Assembly (NCBI GenBank): GCA_000697475.1 | Contig: JNEU01000783.1 | Span: forward strand, 1-64,000 | Source: Lichtheimia corymbifera B2541 | Lineage: Eukaryota; Mucoromycota; Mucoromycetes; Mucorales; Lichtheimiaceae | DNA: 64,000 nucleotides | Direction: 5' to 3' | Shown: positions 12,017 through 24,049 of the stretch, piece after piece | How the letters are laid out: the number at the start of each line of letters is the position of its first letter | Position numbering within the stretch: position 1 is the stretch's first letter | Translations under genes and position numbers: made by a program | The notes under the pieces: generated by a model | Told to the model about the DNA's origin: nothing | Databases searched by the model: none | What the model saw: the letters and a program-made list of their open reading frames with translations, nothing else

Positions 12017-12640
12017 ATTGCGAAGAAGATGATTGACACGTTATTCCATGTAGTAAAGCTACACAGCACGTCATGTAATACGGACATTTATACTTCAACA
12101 TGCTTATGGATACGTGATGGCAATTGCGACGACGACTACTGGATCAATTTAAGAGGCCAACGGTGAGGAAGACCACTTGTGGATATCGCATTGAATGATG
12201 AGGATGACAAGGATGAGCATCAGCCGTTGTCAAGGTGATTATGGGGGTGTCACGATGACCATCTGAGTGGATAAGGGATCAGCAATGAATCACAAACAAT
12301 GGCAACGACGGCAATGACGACTAAGATCAAATCCACAACGCTTTGGATCTTCGGCTATTCGATTTTACTCCTTTCTACAACGTTTATTCTTCTCAACACC
12401 AATTGCAGCAGCTGCCATTAGCTTCGTCATGTGTTGGCCTTCTCGACCTGTAGTGTGGATACCCCGGCATGTCCCAGAGCTTTATTTTATACAAGCAACA
12501 TGCAGTATATGTCAAACGTGCTCTTTTGGTTATTCCAGTACTGGATGACACGGTAATGTGTTGGTAGTGATGAAGGGAAGGGATATACTACAACGGAAGG
12601 GTCTCACTTTGATTTGTCAAGGTAATGGACTTGGATGATG
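12017..12640. other. Intergenic; includes an inverted fragment of repeat A
   Basis: Bases about 12380-12540 are the reverse complement of repeat A sequence near 2130-2330: 'cattagcttcgtcatgtgttggcc' here matches 'ggccaacacatgacgaagctaatg' there. The rest shows no gene that I can support. Confidence 0.6.
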
Positions 12641-14060
12641 GAGGATGACATTGTTTCTTGCAAGACAACAAGGCGAGTGGTTTATCTTGGTGACCAAGTT
12701 GACACGATTGCTTTTCATATGAATGGATGGCATACAAAGGATAAAGGGACAAGGCAGCAGGTAATATGACTTTGGAAACGGATGTGCATCTCAATGCATG
12801 ATAGCTAATACTTTTCATGCAGGTGCAACCTATTTCTCTGGACGACGATGCCTGTGGCAAGGCAGTAGTTTATCTATAGTATGTATTCATCATTTGCAAC
12901 ACACTTTGAAATCTGGACATTGGGGGATACATTTTACGCATCAATAATTGGAGCAAGGGATTATGGTGATGGAGCAAGTATCTGAGGGAACTGAATTGGA
13001 AGGGATGATTACTTTTTGGGGTATACAACCGCAAATGCTTTATCATACGTGGATATGGTAATCAGCTTGATCATGGGGATGTTGCGTTGGTAGGGGAGAA
13101 TATGGGTCATTATGTGCGTGTTTTGTATAGTACGACCAATGAGACATCATCAATGCATATTGGTGTATTCATCGAATAGCCATTGTAACAGGACACCTTT
13201 TGTTACTACAGCATGTGATGGGAAAAGGGAATAGAATGTGTACAAGTGATAGACGACATTTTAAGATGTACGATCGAGATTTCATGGGATCGAAAGATGG
13301 AAAATATCTTTCAGTTGCCTACACTATGAGAAATCCATCACTGAGCAGTTTGCATGAATCCATGATAAGTTTTTTGCTGTGGTGATGAAAGCAGCTCTTA
13401 ATGCCTGCTCTCATTGTATTCCCCTTTCTATTTTCAGTCTCACTCGCGAAGTAATAAAGTCTGTCCTCATATGTTCTTTCTATCCAATGAACGCACCAGT
13501 ATCGAGATCAGATGTAATCGTGATGAGATCTCGACCGTACCACACAAACATACAATGGCATCCCTTCTATTCGCTCATATTATCTGCTACCACTGCAACA
13601 TCCCAATGATCAAGCTGACTACCGTATCCACATATGACAAAGCGTTTGCTTTCTATATCCCAAAAAACACGCATCCCCTCCAATTCAGCTCTATCATACT
13701 TGTGAACCACCAACATAGTCCCTTGCTCCATCACCATAATCCCTTGCTCCAATTAATGATGCGTAAAAGATATCCCACGTGTTCAGATTCCAAAGTGTAT
13801 TGCAAAATGATGAATCCATACTATAGATAAACTACTGCCTTGCCACGGGCATCGTCGTCCAGAGAAATAAGTAGCTCCTGCATGAGAAGTATTAGCTATC
13901 ATGCATTGAGATGCACATCCGTTTCCAAAGTCATATTACCTGCTGCCTTGTCCCTTTATCCTTTGTATGCCATCCATTCATATGAAAAGCAATCGTGTCA
14001 ACTTGTTCACCAAGATAAAAAGACTCATCCTGTGATTGAGGATGAGATGATGGTATTGAT
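12640..14060. repeat. Large inverted repeat, arms about 0.5 kb, spacer about 0.3 kb
   Basis: Bases about 12640-13185 and 13500-14060 are reverse complements of one another. They are symmetric about position 13350. The clearest sign is that translating either arm outward gives nearly the same peptide (SYHALRCTSVSKVILPAALS, on minus for the left arm and plus for the right). Both arms also carry the C-terminal exon pair of family U. The central spacer holds no recognisable gene. Confidence 0.8.
12660..12879 (+). pseudogene. Family U C-terminal exons, left inverted arm
   Basis: The plus strand reads GDQVDTIAFHMNGWHTKDKG and RQQ, then GTAATATGAC opens an intron of about 64 bp that ends TTTTCATGCAG. 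The last exon reads VQPISLDDDACGKAVVYL and stops at 12877-12879. Sequence and splice pattern match the right arm on the opposite strand. I see no matching 5' exons to the left, where an inverted repeat A fragment lies instead. This is therefore a truncated copy. Confidence 0.5.
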
Positions 14061-14996
14061 TAGTAGTATCCATCACCATATCCAATCGACCTGATCTCCA
14101 CGTGCTTACCGGTTTAACCAATCCACTGCTAGGAATTCAACAATCGACAGCGATCCTCGGAGCGAACTACTTTGAGTGGCATGATGTTTGGCTGTCTCGA
14201 TGTTGGTAATGTCTTCAACATAAGTTGTCCTTTAGCCATCGCATGTTGTAGCTCGAAACGAACGCGAATACTGTGCTGTGGTTCCAGAAGATAACCATAA
14301 TCTTGTTGACAGCGCGTAGATTCTCTATACAATCAACACGTTAATTATGATCCCTTCTCTAAACTGTACCCAATCCTCCTTCTACATTGATATATCCATT
14401 TACCTTGTCTAGTCATCCTGGCTAAGCTGGTATATGCATGATGTATAATTGCCGCAATATAGTCATCATCGTCCTTGAGACCGTATCCATGACGACTGAA
14501 CCTTCGCAAACGCGTACTGATATCGCTACTATTGAACATGCGTATGTCAACTAAAAAAAGCTCTTTTATCTTGTTCAAAGACTTACATTGTTGGTGCTAG
14601 GTGATAAAAGATGCTTGCACAATGTGGAGCTGCAGCCAGCAATTTCCTAGGATGGTATCGACGGATACAGCAGCTGGAAGGTCGAAGATCTATCGCAATA
14701 AAGCGTGTCGAATGAATAAGAGTGTACTGCTGTATAGAAATGCATGAACGCCAGTGCTGTATGGAATGTGGTTCCTGTGGGCATTGCTAGTCGCGTACTT
14801 GTTGCGCCGTATAATGAGGGGGAGAGGGTAGCGTTTTACAGCAATGGTTGGTGATGGTAGACATGTGTTTAGAGTAGCGTTCGCTTTCTTTTGTGATTGG
14901 CGTTCGAGTGTTGCTAAAGAGCTTGCTTTGCTGTCTGAATGCGGTTGTGAGAGAAGAAGCGGATATGAAAGAAAGAAAGAAAGAATGCACCTTCAA
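13821..14996 (-). CDS. Unrecognised multi-exon protein (family U, copy 2)
   Basis: Possible minus-strand exons, from 5' to 3': a leader near 14996 beginning MKVHSFFLSFISASS (signal-peptide-like); 14345-14578 with GYGLKDDDDYIAAIIHHAYT; 14130-14330 with MPLKVVRSEDRC; an exon around 13980-14040 with YLGEQVDTIAFHMNGW; and a last exon reading ELLISLDDDARGKAVVYL that stops at 13823-13821. A paralogue at 20.2-20.4 kb shares the PLKV[IV]RS.DR block. I could not close every junction, so the gene may be intact with short introns or already broken. No known domain is recognised. Confidence 0.35.
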
Positions 14997-15856
14997 TTTT
15001 GCCTTCCTCCCCGCATTTTAATACTGTAATAGACGAGCGGGATTAAAAGATGACTTAGCCAAGGATGGATGGAATTCAAGACTAAGGAAGATAATAGTAG
15101 ATCAAGATATTGCACTGAATATATGATGATGATTTATTACTGCAAGAGAAGGGTTTGAATAGCTTATAGAAGATATAGCACTGATGAAGGATTACAAGTA
15201 TAAGAGAAGAATAAAGGAAAAGTCTATGTGATTGAGAAGATGGTTGGTGTTGTGGAGGATAAAGGAAATGTCTATGTTGAAGATGGAAATCCAAAAGCAA
15301 AACTTGATTCCGAAAAGGATCGCTCACAACAAATACTGTTCACGTGACAAAAGGCTGCGATGATGGCATCCCCTGTGACAACATAATGCCGATAGGACTT
15401 ACCTCCATTATTTTGTTGCATCATATCAAGTTTGATTGTTGACAGATTATCTATGCTAGCCCCTTTCTGCGTTATAACCCTGATCACGATACGCAGTTGC
15501 CATCATCAAAAGCAATCGACTATTATGTAAAGAGATAGATTTTAAGAGAGTCTCAATCATGCTTTAGTATGTTAACTAGCTACATCAAGGGATATGTATA
15601 TACACATGAAATGGCGTTCTTTGCTATAAACTTGTATCAGGTTGGTAGCAAATCTTTACCAGCATCCCTTTTTCCTGAAGGTCTACAATAAACTGATCCC
15701 TGTCATCAACTCAATGCACTTTTGCAGATATAACCTCCTTCACCTTTCTGCTTCTCAAGCCGAACACGTCTACAAGATACGTCCCTTTACATAACTTCAT
15801 TTATATTATCGTAGAGCGATATCACTTGCATAAATGACCCATATCCACAGTCATAT
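14997..15856. other. Spacer, no gene supported
   Basis: Short AT-rich frames only; none shows conserved protein features or consistent splice sites. It contains the 3' flank of the HET-like gene to the right. Confidence 0.5.
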
Positions 15857-17212
15857 TTATTTGCCTTTGGGAGTAATCTTAAACATCTCTAAGAAACCAT
15901 TGTATACATCACTCATATCTTTAGCTTCCAATAAATTGACTTGTCGAGCACGATCACTGATCCCAATAATAGTTCCCTCAAGGCCAACTTCCTTGTTCTT
16001 CATTCTCTCCATGTATTTATCAAACTCGGTCAAGAAACGCTGCCACACTGCATCCGCTTCTGTCATCCTTGGAATTTTCAACTGGAATATGCCCAACACG
16101 CCATAGACATAATCAGCAGGATCCATACAGCGTCTGGTAGAAGCACCCAATGTACGAAGTAGATAGAAAAAATCTGCCTGAGCGCCTGCTTGTGTACCTC
16201 CGATGTACTTGTTAGCAAAATGGTTCTCCGAAAACCAAAGGCGTAGAGCATTTGCTATATGTATTGAATCCATTAGCATAGCCTACAGTGAAAAATATAT
16301 CATACGACGTACCTCCTTTATATCCTTTATTATCCATCACAACGACCAGTGGCCGGAATTTGTCAAGTAAATCGTTCAGAGTGATTGTGTTGACCAAAGA
16401 TTCACGGTGAGTGCCTGTTTCAGCCATCAGACGCACGTCTCCAAAAGGTAAGGCCATCTCTTGCCAGGTCCAGACACGTGTCCACCAAGTGCATTGCATC
16501 AATGTAAACAAGGCGTCTCTCACTTTGGGTAACTTTATATCGTAAAGCTCCTTCGCAAATGGGTCATCCTCAGGCACGTACACCGAGTCAAAGTAGTGTT
16601 CTCTGACACTAGTCATTGATGTAAGCTGCGGTATCAAAGTAGGTCCACAATCGATCATGGCAACGCATTCAAGGCAACAAGCATAGATATCACCCATGAT
16701 ATCCAAGGGAGTATCGGTACGTGCACATAATACATCGATCCACCAATAACTGCCAGGATGGTCCTTGAGCATTGACAACAACGTATCGCGCTTTTCAGGT
16801 CGCATGGAAACAGGATCAGCAGGTTTCCCATTTTCGTCATCCACGTAGTCTCCAATCTCGTTCCAAAGGTATCGGTTGTTTTCTGAAAGGCCCCACACGT
16901 GAGACAGCGCATAATAAAAGGAAGGGGTATATCTTGCTGCATTAATCATTTTGATGATGCGCTTTCGATGCTCTGGATCACTGACAGGTCGTATAATACG
17001 CATCTTGGCTCCATTCTCTGGCACGTATACAAGTAAAAAGTGTGGATCGGCTAGTAGTGCGCTAAGCCCTTTTTCAAAGAAAAGTTTACGCCCGTAGTTC
17101 CTGTCATCCTCCAATTGAATATTGATCTAAAGGGAAGCCATAAATATCATCTTCAATACATAGGGAATCCCCTCCACCGACATACTTTGTAGGGATCGGT
17201 GTTGCACGTCAT
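15857..17212 (-). CDS. HET-like domain protein 1
   Basis: Predicted 412 aa from three exons: 17212-17186, 17126-16313 and 16254-15857. Introns are 59 and 58 bp, both GT-AG. Exon 1 encodes only MTCNTDPYK and is matched by the first exons of HET-like genes 2 and 5. Core motifs in order: FYYALSHVWG (about residue 80), DPVSMRPEKRD (about 115), YWWIDVLCARTDTP (about 135), CVAMIDC, RVWTWQEMALPFGDVRLM (about 230) and RRCMDPADYVYGVLG (about 320). These correspond to the YxALSYxWG, WIDALCINQ, RxWxxQE and DxxYxLLG landmarks of the HET domain. The CINQ tetrapeptide is replaced by CART. A nearer acceptor giving a 30-bp intron 2 was rejected because it ends in a stop after a few codons. HET proteins are allorecognition and cell-death regulators in ascomycetes; the role here is inferred only from the domain. 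Confidence 0.85.
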
Positions 17213-18490
17213 GTCGCAAACTGGAAAGAAAGGGATAAGAATAAGAAATATGTTACAGTATCCAGTACTCTTCTTTGTCAAGGCCTAGACGTTTGTGCTA
17301 CACACATGCATGATGTCGACTAATGTAGCCTCCTCAGCAATCATTGGCACACATATAATAACAATGAAAACACCATCCCATTTTATAGCAATCATCAAGA
17401 AGCAATGTGGAATACATTCTCAGCGTAAAAGGTGAATGTGTACATAAAAGAATGGATCGAGGTGGGGAGGGGTTGGAATCATGTATCACCAAAGGAAAAA
17501 TTCGGAAGGCTGTGCCTCTTTTGACGAGATCCAGTTGCAACGTTACATCACCACGTTCTTCTTCCCTTCCAGCGCCGAAGAAGATGATAAAACCCAAAGA
17601 AACCAATCACGTGAATCCACCTCTTTACGTATGCCAAATCCCAAGTAATATGTTTCATTCAATAAAAGGATTGAAAAGCGAGATATGATGTCGGGTTCTT
17701 TTGGTAGTGTATGATAAAGGAAATCGTAGCCAAATGAAAGAGGTGTGTACATGGGATATATCGAGTCAGTTGGGGTCATTGTGCAAGAAGGCCGGTCCAT
17801 TGTTGTCTTTTTTCATCCATAATTGCTGCAGAGGATATCAACCATTGCCTTGTTCCATCCAGCATCGCCAGGTAGCTTTTCATCCACCTTGGAAGCATAT
17901 GACTTGGTCCATTCTTCGCCCTGATCACTGTGAAATGTAAATATGGCCATATTGGAAGATCGTGTCGTCTATGCACTTGATTCCGTCCATCGCTTATAAT
18001 TCTCAAGCCCATTATTGACGATTGAAAAGTGCCATGTGATCGCCGCTCCATACACGTTCAGTCATCCTCTTTCTTGGACATCGTGTTATTGCAGTTTGAT
18101 ATCAGGTCGTAGTATCGCTGGGTATAGCATCATTGACCCCAAGTAGTTACTATCGCATATTGATCCGTGTTAACCATCATCCTCTTATTCACTTGTCGTT
18201 TCATCTTCTCGTACCGTGTCGAATGGTGAGGCATAACGTGTAGCAGTAAGGGGTCAGGCGTCGTAGCTCATCTGCGGATCCTGAGGCTCCTTGTTGTGAT
18301 CATATTTAATCGTGGTTCAAGAGGATGCAACTGCATGCAGATACAATAGTCAATGGATGATACCAAATTCGTGTGAGAATTGTGATCATCCTTACCATCG
18401 AGGAGTAGGACCTTCCAAGCAGTTTAAACGTGGGCTATAGAGTCCTTGGCTTGTTTCTTGTACAGTCGTGACAAATCGGTGTTGGAGGTG
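17213..18490. other. Open frames of doubtful status
   Basis: Minus-strand frames at 17334-17606, 17543-17800 and 17776-18051 are fairly long (75-91 codons) and overlap. None shows a recognisable motif, and they do not join by convincing splice sites. They could be remains of another family copy. The promoter of HET-like gene 1 lies at the left edge. Confidence 0.3.
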
Positions 18491-20950
18491 CTGTGTACGC
18501 TGTCATTTCTTCATAGCAGACGGTAGCCAAAAGCCGTTGGAGTTGCCATTTGACATGTTGAGCCCATGTTGTAGCATTCGAGAGAGTGTATGAGTGTGTG
18601 CGCGTGTGTGTGTGTGAGAGAGAGAGAGGTAGAGGCGAATCCTTTGATCTCCATTAGTTGTAATCAATGGCTGTAGAGCACAAATGTGATATGGTATGCG
18701 CCACCTCGATCCAATCGTGATCGACAACAACGTGCGTATTACATCTTATAAGGCCATGGTCACTGCAAGTCCACCAATCGATCTAAAATACATGTTCTGA
18801 TGTTATGTCATTTCCCATAAACAACGCAAGACTCCTTTTCCCCCTTACCTTACGTAGTCGATCAAGAATCTTTTGTGGCGATATACGATCTCGTGACATT
18901 GTGCGAAAAAAGGGTATGCTTATTGAGATGATGCTCCGCAAATATGTCGTCAAGTGATGGAGATAACGTTTTGAAAACCAGGCCCATGATCATCATCCGT
19001 ATCACAGATGTTCAATGATTGCTCCAATCGTCCCAAGGTACTGAGTGTCTTGCTTATCATAACCATCTGCGAGGTGAAATGAAATCTGGGTATACGATTG
19101 CTGCTCTGAATATGATGTCCTGGTTGAGCTTGATGAAGCAGCTGGATAGATAGGGGATGCGAGTGCTGACCACTATTGATAAATGCAATACGTGGAATAA
19201 GGTCCATGTCTGGAACAAGAATACAAGGTCGTTGTTGAGTTTGTTGGACATTGCTGCTCGCCATCGGTCAGTCTTGTGGTTGTTGTCGCTGTGCATCCAA
19301 TGGTGAAATTTGTGCAAGATGCTCACTCACGCCCATGCTTGATATCGTTCGTTATCCAATCCTCCAATAGCTTTCCTCATGTTGTCATCCTGATCATCCT
19401 GATCGATCCAGCATCCATTGGTAATCAATCATCGCAGTCGTTGTCAGATGTACATGATCATAACCAGGGTCTCGTACTACGTCTCAATGCACTCATTGGC
19501 GAAGCTAGCTGCTCTGACGCTCGTCTCGATTTCAGTCACGTAGAATGATCTTCAAAGTGCAATGGAATGCCTGTAAGGTTGTCGATACATCTCCTTTTTG
19601 CCGTCTTCTGAATACGATGCCGAGTATGTCGTAAACAAGCACCCAAGTCTTGTAGCACCTGTTGATAATGCAGCATCATCCCAATTGTATCGCGTCGTCT
19701 CGCGAAGCTTTACTACATGATGAACATGTCAATTTTATCTCTTTGTCCAAACATATGGCCCCACCAACTAGTTACCTGGATACCCGACACCGGGAGTACA
19801 ACATTCAAAGCAGAAATCCATGACTTGAACCATTGTACTGCATCATATTCACGAGAAGGATTGCCACGATTATGATATTCCATCATCCTCGTACTTTGGT
19901 GAGTGGGTTGACAATGTAGATAATGGAGCTTGATAAGAAGGCGAGGTCGTTATTATCGTTGTTGATCATCATTGTATGTAGACTTTTGCTGATATCCATT
20001 ATCCAAGAAGCAAGGGGGTGATTGTTGCTGACATGACACCGATTTCCAAATACATATGTTGTGACTGATTCTCATACTTGGTATCCTCATCATCCAAAAA
20101 TCGTTCGCTTTAGGCATCTCCTTGAACTGATCCATTGTAATTGCCATCACCACATCCAATCAATCTGATTCCCATGAGCTCATTGGTTGAAGGTATCCAT
20201 TATGCAGTTGGGGATTCCAATAATCGATCCCTGGAGCGAATTACTTTGAGCGGCACGGTGGTTGGTGCTTGAATGTTGGAGGATGTCTTCAATATAGCTC
20301 TCCTCTTGTCATCGCATGTTGTAGTTCGAAAAGAAGGCCGATACTGTGTAGTGGGTATGGAACATAGACATGATTTTGCTAACATTATCCAGCTTCCCTC
20401 TACAATCAACACGTCAATCATCATCCTTTTCTCAACATATGAACCACATCCTCCTTTTACCTCGATATATCCATGGTCCCAAGGTATACACGATGGTCAA
20501 TGCGTGGGAGACATCCAGTCATTACGATGACGAATGTCGAAGTTGCTAAGGAATACATATGATAGTTGCATAGACCAGTGAGCACGTGTTTTCCGATATC
20601 ATGCAAGAAGTTCACTCACCAGCTATTGACAAGCGTGTTGTACTGTAGTCCAAGTCTTTGATTCGTCGATGCGAATAACTGATTGAGTAGCCTCTCTTGG
20701 AATAAATCGTGGCGAAAAGCAAAGGGACATGTCACATTGAGTGGTCGAACACAAGCTGTTGGGATTCGTCAAAGTTCAATATAGTCAACATGGCGTTGTA
20801 ACATAAGAGTCGAGGTGTTGATGACTGTAGTTGGCTGCATTCACTCGTTTTAACATATAGAGTGGCATACAAATAAAACACGTGTATTGTAATATGTGTG
20901 CGTGAAAAGTTGGGAGGAAGAAAGAAGAGAGAGGGTGCCTTATTAATCCC
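18491..20950 (-). pseudogene. Unrecognised multi-exon gene remnant(s) (family U, copy 3)
   Basis: Minus-strand coding-like blocks lie at 18950-19264 (with CILVPDMDLIPRIAFINSG), 19953-20159, 20200-20424 (with TTVPLKVIRSRDR) and near 20620-20720 (with CPFAFRHDLFQERLLNQLF). The 20200-20424 block is clearly paralogous to 14130-14330. The 18950-19264 block resembles 9235-9432. GT/GA microsatellite sequence sits at about 18597-18632. No continuous frame could be assembled, so I treat it as a remnant, possibly of two tandem copies. Confidence 0.35.
18597..18632. repeat. GT/GA dinucleotide microsatellite
   Basis: A (GT)n run with one GCGC interruption is followed directly by (GA)n. Confidence 0.85.
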
Positions 20951-21081
20951 GCGTATCACCAAAATGGCAATGGCATTCTCAAGCCTATCCATAATGAACA
21001 CAGTCATTCCTTGTATTCTCAAAGCCAAGGTTGACTCTTACCGCACTTGAAAGTATACAAGTCATCTCAAACTATTTATTG

Positions 21082-22477
21082 TTACCACGTGCTGGCTTCT
21101 AGAAGATATCTGTATACATCGGCCATCTTTTTAGCCTTCCGTAAATCAACATGGTATGCGTGATCACAAAAGCCAGTAATTCTTCCTCCAGCGCCACCAA
21201 ACGATTCGTTTTTTATACCCGTCGTTTCCATGTAATGATCCAGCTCAATCAAAAAACGCCGCCAAACTGCATTTGGATCGGTCATCCTTGGGATTTTGAA
21301 TTGAAATATACCCAAGACACCATAGACATAATCCACTGGATCATAACAACACCTCTGGGAATCACCTAATGTGGAAAGCAAAAACAAAAATTCCCTTGCG
21401 CTTGCCCTTCTGACACGAAGCTTACTAAATGTTCGAGCTTGACGTATCTGGCTGAGCCAAAAATACACTGCATTTCCACTATGATATCCTACTTTTTATG
21501 TAAGATGCAATGGACAAGGATTTTTACACACAACTTACTGTTATCAGCGCCTAAGAAAATCCCAATTTCCATGATACGGAATGCCGCGACTTGAAAGCGG
21601 TCTACTAAATCATCCACGGTGATTGTGTTGGTTGCAAATCGGTTCGTGGTATCTGTTTCTGCCACAAGACGCACATCCCCAAAAGGTAAAACCATCTCTT
21701 GCCATGTCCAGACACGTTTCCACCATTGACTTTGCATTAATATGGATAACAGTTCAATCAGCTGAGTATATTTATCATCGTAAAGCTGCATATAAGCCAG
21801 CAAGTTATTTTCGTTACTAGGCTTGCCAGCAGTACTAGAGAGTCCCTTGGTCATACATGGCATGGCACGGAGTTGGGGTATCAAACCAGGGTCACAATCG
21901 ATCATGGCGATACATTCCAAGCAACAAGCATAGATGTCGCCCATAATAACCAAGGGTGTATCAGTACGTGCACATAAGACATCGATCCACCAATAAGTGT
22001 CAGGGCGATCTCTGAGTAATGCAAGTAAGGTATCTCGTTTCTCAGGTCGCATCGAAACAGGAGCTGCAGGTTTTCCTTCTTCATCATCCACATAATTGCC
22101 AATATCATGCCACAGCTGTTGATTGTCATTTGCCAGACCCCAAAGGTGCGATAATGCATAATAAAATGAAGCTATGCCTCTAGCTTCTTCCATTCTTTTG
22201 ACCATGCGCTTTCGATGGTAGAGATCACAGCTAGGACGTACCAATCGCATCTTGAATCCATTTGCTGGCACGTAGAGCAGCAAAAAGTGCTTGTCGGCCA
22301 ACAGTGCACGAAGGCCTTCTTCCAAAAATCGCTCTCGCACGTTGCTTTCATCATCCTCTAAGCTTACATCGCTCTAGAAATGGAAGTACAATTCAGCATT
22401 ATCTCTATTTCGGGGCATATAATATACTCGCATACATTGTGTGAATCAATATTTCTATCAGTAGTGGTCCGTGACAT
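21082..22477 (-). CDS. HET-like domain protein 2
   Basis: Predicted 427 aa from exons 22477-22436, 22373-21539 and 21488-21082, with GT-AG introns of 62 and 50 bp in phase. Exon 1 encodes a 14-residue leader beginning MSRTTTDRN. The core reads FYYALSHLWG, DPxSM-type MRPEKRD, YWWIDVLCARTDTP, CIAMIDC, RVWTWQEMVLPFGDVRLV and DPVDYVYGVLG. It is the closest relative of HET-like protein 1, with the same exon structure, the same C-terminal segment (IGISD or ITGFCD near the end) and the same strand, about 5 kb away. The two probably arose by duplication together with the family U sequence beside each. Function is inferred from the domain only. Confidence 0.85.
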
Positions 22478-24049
22478 GTTGATAACTGGAAAAGAAAAAG
22501 AAGATGGCTAGCACTACTAATGATGTCCCAGGCACTTTTCAAGTTTTGTTGCACATGCTTATTTAATGGTAGTGTTGCATTCAAGTCGTTTGCCAGCTGC
22601 ATTACCCCTTAATTGAAAAGGAGAATACTCAACATAGACGAGCAGAGATGTGTTACCTCGAATCCATATAATCATCACATGTAGTTATACCAGCAGGTGG
22701 CAATCAAGCCGTGTCTATTTTATAGATACCAACAGCAAAAAGTAACGTTTGACAAAGATATTTTCATTATGCTCACACTCAAAATTTGGAATGTAGAAGA
22801 ACATGCTTTAGACATGGGTGACACAAGGGATGGAAGAAAAACAAACATTGGCAGATCCAAACTTAAAGACCGTTCAGAGTTCTGCAGCTGCTGATCCATG
22901 CATCATATTTTCTTATTAATATGTGTACACTTTACTTGTCTCTGCGTTTTGTGTGCCATCATTTTATGTAGCCCGAGAGCTATGTATATACCTTCCCACC
23001 ATCAAAGGTGACAGAGATGACCTAGTAGCATATCGATCATGAAGATCTAATCGAGCTGTAGTCATGCAACAGTTACAAGCGTGCATCGATGTTAGTAGCA
23101 AATTATGCAATTGTGCCTCCCTACTGCCCCCTTTTCATCCAACCGCGCCAAATAAGATGAAGATCATCAATGCACAACCAGTCAATTGACCTAAAACATT
23201 GCATAGGTAGCACTCTCCTACTCTACAATTGACTGATACTCAATCAAAGAAATGAATCGAAAAGCATGACATAATAGAATCAGTAATATATTGATCGTGT
23301 TTCTAAATAAAATATCACTAGGCTAATGAATAAGGTAGAATCTTTGTCATCATATCCAGGATTGCTGGGAAAAGCGCTGCATGGCATCATGCGTATTTTC
23401 ATCCACCTTACTCCGTGCTTTGATTCGAGTACGTATATTCCAATGCCTTTATCAATGGCATCCCACCCCATCACCATCATCCCCAGCCGTAACCACGTGA
23501 TAGGACCCATCCCTCCTGCTGACAACATCCCAAGTAACCAAAGCAACATTCCAAGATTTCTCATTACTGCATTTGATAGCCATTGCAAATCCAATATTGC
23601 TGATGACATGGTTCCTCTTCCTTATTACTACTGGTGAATCACTTGCTAGGTCATTCTCTATCGCAGCTTAAACCAGGATGAGGTTGCGTGTATAATGGCA
23701 TCGTTGGTAGCTGATATGGGCGTCATCCAAACTGACCATCAACTTCCATATGGGTCAAAGGGAAACCACCCGGTCAATGATCCAATCCCCTCCATTCCAT
23801 ATCCATCATAGGAAATCGTATGTATTCAAACAGTTGCTACACGTAAATAAAACTGCTTCTATACAATGGTCTGCTGCTGATCACGTAGAAAAAGGGCTGC
23901 AAGCAAAGAACGCTGTTGGACACAATGGAGTAGCGATCCTGCCAGTAGCAACTGCTGGATTGAATGCTGTTTCGTTTGATTGTAGCAGAGGAGTGTGCAA
24001 GAGAGGGTGGGAGTGTCAAGAAACGCGTGTGTTGTAGTGGGGTGCAGCA
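22478..24049. other. Mostly empty spacer with one doubtful ORF
   Basis: The only notable frame is minus-strand 23280-23609 (109 codons), with hydrophobic stretch LGMLLWLLGMLSAGG and a tail containing CSAFPSNPGYDDKD. It could be a small membrane protein or a fragment; there is no homologue in the window. At 23830-24049 there is weak similarity to the module of repeat A around 2200-2350 (an AACGCTGTTGGA-type block followed by GTGTGTTGTAGTGG). Confidence 0.35.

Noticed and set aside
16283..16312. 30-bp intron in HET-like gene 1 (GTACGT to CTGTAG)
   Set aside because: It keeps the wrong phase and leads to a stop after a few codons. The 58-bp alternative ending at 16255 restores the frame and matches genes 2 and 5.
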